From positions 1 through 15,291 of the forward strand of contig CAZICW010000039.1 in NCBI GenBank assembly GCA_964537995.1: 15,291 bases of DNA, written 5' to 3'. The first letter of the stretch is position 1. The number at the start of each line of letters is the position of its first letter. The position numbers and the translations under genes were made by a program. This stretch comes from JAFLUQ01 sp964537995. GTDB taxonomy: Bacteria > Bacillota > Clostridia > UMGS1883. The notes under the pieces are model-generated. The model had not been told where the DNA came from. It searched no databases and was given only the letters and a program-made list of their open reading frames with translations. Of this stretch, positions 1 to 6,316 are shown one piece after another.

Positions 1-54
1 ACCTATGACCCTCTGCTTGTAAGGCAGATGCTCTCCCAGCTGAGCTAAACTCCC
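1..54 (-). tRNA. tRNA-Val (anticodon UAC), 3' part cut by the window edge
   Basis: Read on the minus strand, the gene begins at position 54 with the acceptor strand GGGAGTT, then T8-A9, a D arm with GCTC/GAGC pairing, an anticodon stem TCTGC/GCAGA and the loop CTTACAA. The anticodon TAC (positions 21-19) reads GUA and related valine codons. The variable loop GGGTC and the first T-arm bases ATAGGT follow before the sequence ends at position 1, so the T loop, the 3' acceptor strand and any encoded CCA lie outside. It has its own strong promoter about 20 bases upstream, so it need not depend on read-through from the protein operon. Other tRNA genes may follow beyond the edge. The identity is secure from the anticodon arm; only the 3' third is unseen. 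Confidence 0.93.
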
Positions 55-73
55 AAAATCCTGCGACTTGATT

Positions 74-121
74 ATTATAACACACCGCCGCTGTTTTGTC
101 AATACTTTTTTTTAATATTTT
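74..121 (-). promoter_or_regulatory. Strong sigma-A promoter with UP-like A/T tract for tRNA-Val
   Basis: On the minus strand a perfect -35 box TTGACA (102-97) is followed by a 17-base spacer and a perfect -10 box TATAAT (79-74). Immediately upstream of the -35 lies an A/T tract with A-runs (121-105) that resembles a UP element contacted by the RNA polymerase alpha C-terminal domains. The expected start is near position 67, giving a leader of about 13 bases before the tRNA. Matching both hexamers exactly at optimal spacing is typical of stable-RNA promoters. It lies in the 101-base gap after the pseudouridine synthase gene; no convincing terminator hairpin separates the two, so operon read-through could add to tRNA transcription. 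Confidence 0.9.
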
Positions 122-155
122 CCGCAGAAGCTGTACAAAATTGACGAGGTAAGGT

Positions 156-1070
156 TCAGTTTCTTTTCCTCAATATTTCCAGCACCTTCGCGAAATCCTC
201 CGGCAGCGGAGCCGAAAAGCTGATTTTTTCACCCGTTTTTGGGTGGATAAAGCCTATTTCTCCGGCATGGAGAAGCTGCCCTTCCAAATTCCACTCCTCC
301 TTTTTTACGCCGTATGATTTGTCGCCGACAATGGGATGACCGATGTGGCGCATATGGACGCGAATCTGATGCGTCCGCCCCGTGCGGAGCTTGCATTTCA
401 CAAGGGTATAGCTCCCGAACCGCTCCATAACCTCATAATCCGTCACGGCTTCACGCGCGTTCGGCCGTGACGAAACTTCCATTTTTTTCCTGTCGGCTTC
501 GCTTCTGGCTATCGGAGCGTCCACAGTACCGACGTTTTCCCTGATATTTCCATGGACAAGAGCAAAATATGTGCGGCTCAGACTTCTGTCCTTCAACTGC
601 TCGGAAAGGGAAAGGTGCGCTTCATTGCTTTTCGCGACGACCAAAAGCCCCGTTGTATCCTTATCAATGCGATGGACAATTCCGGGGCGGAGAACGCCGT
701 TTATGGCGGATAAATCGCCGCCGCAGTGGTACATTACCGCGTTGACGAGAGTACCGTCCACGTTCCCCGCCGCAGGATGAACAACCATGCCGCGCGGCTT
801 GTTTACGACAAGTACGTCCCCGTCCTCGTAGACTATTTCAAGGGGAATATTTTGCGGAAAAGCTTCAATTTTTTTCGGTTGAGGCATATCAATTTCGATA
901 AGCTCCCCCACCTTCAGCTTATACGACGCGTTTCTGACAACTCCGTCAACGGCTATGCGCCCTTCGTCGAACAGCTTTTTAACGTAGCTTCGAGTCACTC
1001 CGTCCAGAGCCTCGCTTATGAATTTATCACTGCGGACAGCCTGTGTCGCTTTCAAAATCATCTTCTCCAC
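156..1070 (-). CDS. rluD: RluA/RluD-family large-subunit rRNA pseudouridine synthase (YlyB-like)
   Basis: A cytoplasmic enzyme that isomerises uridine to pseudouridine, probably in 23S rRNA. The 304-residue product has an N-terminal S4 RNA-binding domain (about residues 12-62) and a catalytic domain with HRIDKDTTGLLVVAK; the Asp of HRID (about residue 136) is the family's catalytic residue. RTGRTHQIRVHM near residue 230 is the second hallmark. I chose the GTG at 1070 because GAGGAG (1083-1078) sits seven bases ahead; the frame is open a little further to a TTG at 1085 that would contain that ribosome site, and an ATG three codons downstream is the alternative. The start lies 44 bases inside lspA, matching the lspA-ylyB pairing of Bacillus. 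Family assignment is firm; the exact uridine targets cannot be read from sequence, and RluD is used here in the broad sense. Confidence 0.95.
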   Translation of the reverse strand: MEKMILKATQAVRSDKFISEALDGVTRSYVKKLFDEGRIAVDGVVRNASYKLKVGELIEIDMPQPKKIEAFPQNIPLEIVYEDGDVLVVNKPRGMVVHPAAGNVDGTLVNAVMYHCGGDLSAINGVLRPGIVHRIDKDTTGLLVVAKSNEAHLSLSEQLKDRSLSRTYFALVHGNIRENVGTVDAPIARSEADRKKMEVSSRPNAREAVTDYEVMERFGSYTLVKCKLRTGRTHQIRVHMRHIGHPIVGDKSYGVKKEEWNLEGQLLHAGEIGFIHPKTGEKISFSAPLPEDFAKVLEILRKRN

Positions 1071-1515
1071 GTTTATGCTCCTCAATCAAAATATACAGCG
1101 CCAGCATAACCGCGCCTATTGTTACGCCGCAGTCCGCAAGATTAAACACGGGGAAACGCGTAAACGTCACCTCAATAAAATCCCGCACATACCCGAAAGC
1201 GACGCGGTCTATCAAATTCCCGATTCCTCCCGCGCAAATCAACGTCAGCGACCACATAAGCCACTTGCTTGACGGTTTGTTTTTTACAATATAGCCGATG
1301 AGAAGCGCGAAAATAATCACGCTCACAACAATCAGCAGCCATTTTTTCCCTGTCAGCAATCCGAATGCCGCGCCGCGGTTCCGGACATAGGTAATATTGA
1401 AAACTCCGTCTATAACCGTGATTGAATCGTCAAGCGCAACAATGCTTTCAACCAGCATTTTTGAAAACTGATCCGCCGCAATTATCAAAATTAACGGTAT
1501 AAGGTAAAGGAACAT
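1027..1515 (-). CDS. lspA: Lipoprotein signal peptidase (signal peptidase II)
   Basis: A polytopic membrane aspartyl protease that removes signal peptides from prolipoproteins after lipidation by Lgt. The 162-residue product has about four membrane segments (roughly 1-19, 58-79, 86-103, 128-145). Conserved blocks are present: AADQ near the N terminus, NRGAAFG, GGIGNLIDR (about 96-104), and the two catalytic aspartates, D112 in VRDF and D128 in FNLAD. Length is normal for the family; an acidic tail (EEHKRGEDDFESD) extends beyond the last helix. The ATG at 1515 has AAAGGAGA about eight bases upstream. It follows ileS after a 68-base gap containing a hairpin, and its 3' end overlaps the start of the pseudouridine synthase gene by 44 bases, which suggests translational coupling. 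Confidence 0.97.
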   Translation of the reverse strand: MFLYLIPLILIIAADQFSKMLVESIVALDDSITVIDGVFNITYVRNRGAAFGLLTGKKWLLIVVSVIIFALLIGYIVKNKPSSKWLMWSLTLICAGGIGNLIDRVAFGYVRDFIEVTFTRFPVFNLADCGVTIGAVMLALYILIEEHKRGEDDFESDTGCPQ

Positions 1516-1549
1516 ATGAAAATCTCCTTTTAGCTTGAATTATCCAAAT

Positions 1550-1575
1550 CGAGGAGTGAGTTTCCTCACTCCTCG
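1550..1575 (-). other. Intercistronic hairpin with GAAA tetraloop between ileS and lspA
   Basis: Nine bases after the ileS stop codon, the minus strand forms an uninterrupted 11-bp stem (arms 1575-1565 and 1560-1550, CGAGGAGTGAG with CTCACTCCTCG) closed by a GAAA loop, a stable GNRA tetraloop. What follows is ATTTGGATAA, not a U run, so a strong intrinsic terminator is unlikely. A smaller inverted repeat, GCTGT-AA-ACAGC, overlaps the ileS stop. Likely roles are blocking 3' decay of the ileS segment, marking an RNase cut that separates ileS from lspA, or weak attenuation. The structure is seen directly; the role is inferred. Confidence 0.75.
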
Positions 1576-1583
1576 CAGGCTGT

Positions 1584-4376
1584 TTACAGCGCTTTGACCG
1601 TATCGGCGCAACGTTTACAGAGCGTAGGATGGTCATGATCACAGCCGACCGTAGTCGTTTTCATCCAGCAGCGCTCGCACTTTTCGCCCTCGGCAACGGA
1701 AACCTTGACCTTGATTGCGGGTTCGTTTTCGCCCGCAACGCCGTCGCCGTCGCCGTCAACGACCTTAACCTCGGAAACAATAAGAATTGTCGCAAGCTCC
1801 GGAATTTCGGAAATAAATTTATACGACTCGCCCCGGGCGAAGATTTCAACTCTCGCGTCAAGCGACTTGCCGATTATTTTATCCCTTCTCGCAAGCTCCA
1901 ATGCCTTGCTTACGTCGCTCTTGACAGCCAAAATACGCTCCCACTTCGCTTCAAGAGCGTCATCCTTCCATTTTTCCTCAACTTTGGGCATATCGTTGAG
2001 AATTACGGCTTCGGGATTATCGCCCGACCGATGAGGCATAAAACGCCATATCTCATCGGAAGTATAGCAGAGTACCGGCGCAATAAGGCGAACCAAAGCG
2101 TCCAAAATTGTGAACATACAGGTCTGGGCCGCACGGCGTTCCCTGCTGTCCTTCTTTGACGTGTAAAGTCTGTCCTTGATTACGTCAAGATAGAAATTGC
2201 TCATGTCAACCACGCAGAAATTGTGAATCGCGTGATAAATCATATGGAACTCATAGCTTCTGTAGGCGGTCAGAACCTTATCGACAATGTCGTTCAGGCG
2301 AACCAGACTCCATTTATCCATTTCGCACAGCTCGTCAAAGGGAACGCTGTCAGTGTCGGGATTGAAGTCATGGATATTTCCGAGAATATATCTCGCGGTA
2401 TTTCTGATTTTCCGATAGGCTTCACTCAGTTGCTTGAGAATTTCGTCGGAAATTCTCATATCGGTTTTATAATCGGCGGAAACGACCCATAGGCGGAGAA
2501 TGTCCGCGCCGAACTGATTTATTATAATTTCGGGACTTGTGCCGTTACCCTTGCTCTTACTGAACTTTTCGCCGTTCTGGTCAACAATCATACCGTGCGT
2601 TATCACCATTTTATACGGGGCGACGCCTTTCACGGCAATCGACGTCAGCAACGACGACTGGAACCAGCCGCGGTACTGGTCATTACCCTCAAGATATATG
2701 TCGGCAGGAAATTTAAGTCCCTTCTTGACCTCCAGCACACCGCTGTGAGAAGAACCGCTGTCAAACCAAACGTCCATTATATCCTTTTCTTTTGTAAATT
2801 CCGTACAGCCGCACTCGCTGCATTTTGTACCTTCGGGCAAAATATCCTTTGCGTCGGTGGCATACCATGCATTGGAGCCGCCGTGTTCGCGGAACAGCTT
2901 CGCCGTGGCCGCGATTGATTCCTCGGTTATAAGCTCCTTGCCGCATTCAGCGCAGTAGAATATTGGCAACGGAACGCCCCACGTTCTCTGGCGGGAAATG
3001 CACCAGTCGCTTCTTTCCAAAACCATGCCCGTTATTCTGTCTTCGCCCCACTTGGGAAGCCATTCAACGCCCTTTATGGCTTCAACCGCCTTATCCTTTA
3101 TCGCGTCAACGGAAACGAACCACTGCTCTGTGGCGCGGAACACAATCGGCTCTTTGCAGCGCCAGCAGTGAGGATACTGGTGGATTATCGGCTCAATTGC
3201 GAAAAGAGCGTTTACCTCTTTCAGCTTGTCGATTATCTTAGCGTTGGATTTTTCGTAATAAAGCCCTGCAAATTCTCCCGCAAGCTCGTTAAGATAGCCC
3301 TTGGAGTCCACGGGAACGATTATCGGGATTTCCTCGTAATTTCGGCAGGCAACGTAGTCCTCCACGCCATGACCGGGAGCGGTGTGTACGCAGCCCGTGC
3401 CGGCGTCGAGAGTTACATGGTCGCCTACAATTACAAGGCTTTCACGGTCAATGAACGGATGCGCGGTCGTGATATATTCAAGCTCTTTGCCCTTAAAGGC
3501 CGCAATAATGCTGTAATTTTCAATTCCGCCCGCCTGCATTGCCGCGGAAATAAGCTCGGTCGCAATAACGTATACCTCGCCGTTCTCCGCCTTGACAAGG
3601 CTGTATTCAAAATCCGGATTGAGAGCGATTGCCACATTTCCGGGGAGCGTCCATGCGGTCGTCGTCCAAATTACGAAGTAAATATTTTCCAAGGGTTCGC
3701 CCGTATTTGCGAAAACTCCCTTATCGTCCTTAACGCGGAATTTCACATAGATGGAGTCGGTTTTATCCTCATGATATTCGATTTCCGCTTCGGCAAGGGC
3801 GGTCTCGCAGTCGGGACACCAATATATGGGCTTAAGACCCTTATAGATATAGCCGCGCATGGCCATTTCGCCAAAAATTTCTATCTGCTTCGCCTCAAAG
3901 AGAGGATCAAGAGTGACGTAGATGTCGTTCCAGTCGCCGATTGCGCCGAGACGCTGAATCTGCTTTTTCTGATTTTCGACATAGCTTAAGGCAAAATCCT
4001 TACATACGTCGCGAAATTCATTCACGCTCTTTTCGTGGCGGTTTATACCCAGCTTTGCTATTGCCTGACGCTCAATCGGAAGACCGTGGGTATCCCAGCC
4101 GTGAATATAGGGAGCCTTATAGCCGTCCATATTCTTGAAGCGGGTAATAATATCCTTCAGGGTCTTGTTGAGAGCATGACCCATATGCATATCCCCGTTG
4201 GCATAGGGAGGCCCGTCGTGCAACACAAACAGAGGCTTGCCCTCGTTCGCTTTCATCAGCTTGCCGTAAAGGTCGTTGTCAAGCCATCTTTTGAGGGTTT
4301 CCGGCTCACGGGTCGGAAGTCCGGCACGCATAGGAAATTCGGTAACCGGAAGGTTTAGAGTTTCTGAATAATCCAT
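1584..4376 (-). CDS. ileS: Isoleucyl-tRNA synthetase
   Basis: Cytoplasmic class I synthetase that charges tRNA-Ile and edits misactivated valine. The 930-residue product carries HMGH (residues 64-67, the HIGH motif), the CP1 editing domain with WTTTAWTLPGN (about 237-247) and GTGCVHTAPGHGVEDY (about 327-341), and KFSKS (604-608), a variant of KMSKS. The C terminus has a zinc-finger-like set C900/C903 and C920/C923, as in bacterial-type IleS. Further cysteine pairs occur at C187/C190, C404/C407, C475/C478 and C519/C522, the last two perhaps forming a second zinc knuckle. The ATG at 4376 has AAAGGA about nine bases upstream. It begins only 21 bases after ylmH, leaving no room for the T-box leader often found before ileS in Bacillota, so control must act on the larger operon or elsewhere. 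Confidence 0.98.
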   Translation of the reverse strand: MDYSETLNLPVTEFPMRAGLPTREPETLKRWLDNDLYGKLMKANEGKPLFVLHDGPPYANGDMHMGHALNKTLKDIITRFKNMDGYKAPYIHGWDTHGLPIERQAIAKLGINRHEKSVNEFRDVCKDFALSYVENQKKQIQRLGAIGDWNDIYVTLDPLFEAKQIEIFGEMAMRGYIYKGLKPIYWCPDCETALAEAEIEYHEDKTDSIYVKFRVKDDKGVFANTGEPLENIYFVIWTTTAWTLPGNVAIALNPDFEYSLVKAENGEVYVIATELISAAMQAGGIENYSIIAAFKGKELEYITTAHPFIDRESLVIVGDHVTLDAGTGCVHTAPGHGVEDYVACRNYEEIPIIVPVDSKGYLNELAGEFAGLYYEKSNAKIIDKLKEVNALFAIEPIIHQYPHCWRCKEPIVFRATEQWFVSVDAIKDKAVEAIKGVEWLPKWGEDRITGMVLERSDWCISRQRTWGVPLPIFYCAECGKELITEESIAATAKLFREHGGSNAWYATDAKDILPEGTKCSECGCTEFTKEKDIMDVWFDSGSSHSGVLEVKKGLKFPADIYLEGNDQYRGWFQSSLLTSIAVKGVAPYKMVITHGMIVDQNGEKFSKSKGNGTSPEIIINQFGADILRLWVVSADYKTDMRISDEILKQLSEAYRKIRNTARYILGNIHDFNPDTDSVPFDELCEMDKWSLVRLNDIVDKVLTAYRSYEFHMIYHAIHNFCVVDMSNFYLDVIKDRLYTSKKDSRERRAAQTCMFTILDALVRLIAPVLCYTSDEIWRFMPHRSGDNPEAVILNDMPKVEEKWKDDALEAKWERILAVKSDVSKALELARRDKIIGKSLDARVEIFARGESYKFISEIPELATILIVSEVKVVDGDGDGVAGENEPAIKVKVSVAEGEKCERCWMKTTTVGCDHDHPTLCKRCADTVKAL

Positions 4377-4397
4377 GTCTATCTGTCCTTTCTGAGC

Positions 4398-5168
4398 TTA
4401 CGCATATTTTTTCAGCGCAACAAAAATTCTGTCCTTTTTGCTTCGACCGCCGACTTCAACCGCCGCCTTGCCGAAGCCGCGCACAGTGACAATGTCGCCG
4501 TCGTTTATTTTCATATCAGCCTTTTCGGCGGAAATTCCGTTCACAAAAACCCGTCCGGCTCGGATGCTGTCACAGGCGGCTCCTCTCCCCTTTCCAATCA
4601 GCATAGCCGTTATACTGTCCAGTCTGAGCGACGCGACCGTGCCGCTTATTTCAGTAAAGCCGCGGCTTGAGAGGCTAAGCTCGGACAATTTTGCGCGGCG
4701 GACGCTTACGCTTTGCCTTCCGACGGAAAACAGCGCGGTTTCCACATAATCGGCTATGTCGGAGTGAAGCATGACCACCGCCGCTTCGGGGAGAATTATT
4801 ATGTCGCCAAGCTTGCGGCGTTCGATTCCCAAGCCCATAAGGGAACCGAGGCAGTCCCGATGAGCAAGCCCTCCGGACGCCTTTGCGCTTATTTCCAACG
4901 GTACGAGGGGGAAATCCTCCTCAGAAGCGTTAAAGCCCGCCATTTTCCGTTCCGCGTCGGCATAGCCGCCGAAAAGCGTGAGCCGCACGTCTGGAAGATA
5001 TTTTTCCCTCTGCATAAGGCGGCTTACGGCATCCATTGACAAAAAATCTCCGAAGGCCGCCGCGGCGAGCCTTTCCGCGCGGATTGCACGGTCATACAGC
5101 TTTGTGAAGGTTTCCCTGTCCTCAGGCTCCAGTCCGCCGAGGAAGCGCTGTCTGTCGCTCAATCCCAC
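4398..5168 (-). CDS. ylmH: YlmH-family S4-domain RNA-binding protein
   Basis: A cytoplasmic RNA-binding protein of the division-associated ylm cluster; in Bacillus subtilis YlmH has been linked to rescue of stalled large ribosomal subunits. The 256-residue product matches the usual length. HRDCLGSLMGLGIERRKLGDI (about 103-123) is the family hallmark in the central domain, and residues about 179-250 form an S4 domain (SITAMLIGKGRG...IRAGRVFVNG...INDGDIVTVRGFGK). Start choice is uncertain: the GTG at 5168 overlaps the sepF end by 10 bases, and a TTG at 5162 would overlap the sepF stop as TTGA. Neither has a clear Shine-Dalgarno; a hairpin occupies that space. Translation probably depends on ribosomes finishing sepF. 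ileS follows after 21 bases. Confidence 0.92.
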   Translation of the reverse strand: MGLSDRQRFLGGLEPEDRETFTKLYDRAIRAERLAAAAFGDFLSMDAVSRLMQREKYLPDVRLTLFGGYADAERKMAGFNASEEDFPLVPLEISAKASGGLAHRDCLGSLMGLGIERRKLGDIIILPEAAVVMLHSDIADYVETALFSVGRQSVSVRRAKLSELSLSSRGFTEISGTVASLRLDSITAMLIGKGRGAACDSIRAGRVFVNGISAEKADMKINDGDIVTVRGFGKAAVEVGGRSKKDRIFVALKKYA

Positions 5169-5632
5169 GGAAAGGGACGCCCGCTTTCCAATTCGCTCTT
5201 GACTGCCGGAGTGACGTCAACGTTAGAGGGCGTCAGCAGCAAAATGCCGTCGCTTATCTTGCGGAACGATCCTCTGCGGGCATATGACGCGCCGCTTATG
5301 AAGTCGATTGTTCTTCTGGATTCATCACGATCCATATCCTCTATGTTGATTATTACGGGCTTGTTGTTGTTCAGATTGTCTACCGCCTGCTTGCAGGCTT
5401 CATCGAAGGCGTTCATTTTAAGAACAACGACCTTGAGCTGTGTTGTGGCGGCAAAATTCACAACCTTCGGCTGATTCTTCTTTGTCGAACTCATTGAAGA
5501 TGAGCTTCTGGAGCGTGTCGGTTCGGGAGCGGCTTCCTCCTCGTCGAAGCTCATATCCTCAAAATCATCGTCATCGGAATCTGTGTCGCCGAAAATAAGG
5601 TCGGCGAAGCGGCTGAATACGTTCTTTTTCAT
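5159..5632 (-). CDS. sepF: Cell division protein SepF
   Basis: SepF binds FtsZ and the membrane and helps shape the Z-ring at the septum. The 157-residue product shows the standard architecture: a short amphipathic membrane-binding helix (MKKNVFSRFADLIFG), a low-complexity acidic and serine-rich linker (about 16-55), and a compact C-terminal domain (about 56-147) with IINIEDMDRDESRRTIDFISGASYARRGSFRKISDGILLLTP features, including the conserved glycines at 114 and 121 used in dimerisation and polymer assembly. The ATG at 5632 follows the yggS stop by nine bases, with AGG-containing purine-rich sequence just upstream inside the yggS end. Its 3' end overlaps ylmH. The yggS-sepF-ylmH order matches ylmE-ylmF-ylmH of Bacillus, but without ylmG. 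Confidence 0.97.
   Translation of the reverse strand: MKKNVFSRFADLIFGDTDSDDDDFEDMSFDEEEAAPEPTRSRSSSSMSSTKKNQPKVVNFAATTQLKVVVLKMNAFDEACKQAVDNLNNNKPVIINIEDMDRDESRRTIDFISGASYARRGSFRKISDGILLLTPSNVDVTPAVKSELESGRPFPWD
5169..5189 (-). promoter_or_regulatory. Hairpin abutting the ylmH start codon
   Basis: The last 21 bases of sepF before the ylmH GTG can fold into a hairpin: GGAAA pairs with TTTCC and GGG with CCC, with a two-base bulge and a CGT loop. It fills the place where a ribosome-binding site would be expected, and no purine-rich site is left free. Ribosomes translating sepF would melt it, which would couple ylmH output to sepF translation. The pairing is visible in the sequence; the coupling role is inferred, and because the bases are also sepF codons the structure may be fortuitous. 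Confidence 0.45.
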
Positions 5633-5641
5633 TGTATTATC

Positions 5642-6316
5642 CTAACCTTTCCTAAAAATTGCGCTTCCTATGCGGACATGAGTCGCGCCTTCCTCAACGG
5701 CAATTTCAAAATCGCCGCTCATGCCCATTGAAAGTATGTCAATTCCTTCCGCCTTGGCTTTAAGCTCGCCGAAAAGTTCTGCGGCTGTCCGGAAAATCGG
5801 ACGGCACAGCTCCTTGTCATCGTAATTCGGAGCCATTGCCATGAGTCCGCGAAGCCTGACTGCGGGATAGCTGTCCATTTTATTTATTATATCTCTAAAT
5901 TCGTCAATTGTCAAACCATATTTGCTTTCTTCCGAAGATATGTTTATTTCGAAAAGAATATCCTGAATTATGCCGATTTTTTCCGCCTGACGATTTATTT
6001 CCCGCAAAAGACGGAGACTGTCAACCGAATGGATAAGCTCCGCCCTACCGACGGCGTATTTGACCTTGTTGGTCTGCAAATGACCGATTATATGCCACAC
6101 GGCTCCGCTTATGAGCGGATATTTGAGGTTCATTTCCTGCACGCGGTTTTCCGCGAGAATATTAAGTCCCAAATCCACCGCGCGCTGAACCTTTTCCGGC
6201 TCAACAAACTTGCTTACGGCCACAATCGTGACGTCCTGCGGCGCTCTGCCCGCCCGCAGCGCCGCAGCGCGGACGCGCTCACGGACATTTTTTATGTTTT
6301 CCTCAATATAGTCCAT
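5642..6316 (-). CDS. yggS: YggS/YlmE-family PLP-binding homeostasis protein
   Basis: A cytoplasmic single-domain alanine-racemase-like TIM barrel (PROSC/YggS family) that binds pyridoxal 5'-phosphate and helps keep free PLP in balance; it has no established catalytic reaction. The 224-residue product has the cofactor lysine in AVSKF (K36), the ENRVQE and HIIGHLQTNK motifs, and the phosphate-binding LSMGMSGDFEIAVEEG segment (about 195-211), all typical. The ATG at 6316 directly abuts the stop of the HlyD-like gene, with GGAGG about 11 bases upstream, indicating tight coupling. It precedes sepF by nine bases, as ylmE precedes ylmF in Bacillus. Its co-occurrence with division genes is conserved in many Gram-positive bacteria. 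Confidence 0.96.
   Translation of the reverse strand: MDYIEENIKNVRERVRAAALRAGRAPQDVTIVAVSKFVEPEKVQRAVDLGLNILAENRVQEMNLKYPLISGAVWHIIGHLQTNKVKYAVGRAELIHSVDSLRLLREINRQAEKIGIIQDILFEINISSEESKYGLTIDEFRDIINKMDSYPAVRLRGLMAMAPNYDDKELCRPIFRTAAELFGELKAKAEGIDILSMGMSGDFEIAVEEGATHVRIGSAIFRKG

Noticed and set aside
55..155. Terminator after the pseudouridine synthase, suggested by the run of eight T on the plus strand near 106-113
   Set aside because: On the coding strand this is a run of A that forms part of the UP-like tract, and no hairpin precedes a U run on either strand.
3168..3989. A 273-codon open frame on the plus strand inside ileS
   Set aside because: It lies wholly antisense to a gene with complete IleS motifs, has no ribosome site or recognisable domain, and reads as the shadow of minus-strand codon use.
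4377..4397. T-box riboswitch before ileS
   Set aside because: Only 21 bases separate ylmH and ileS, which is far too short for a T-box leader.
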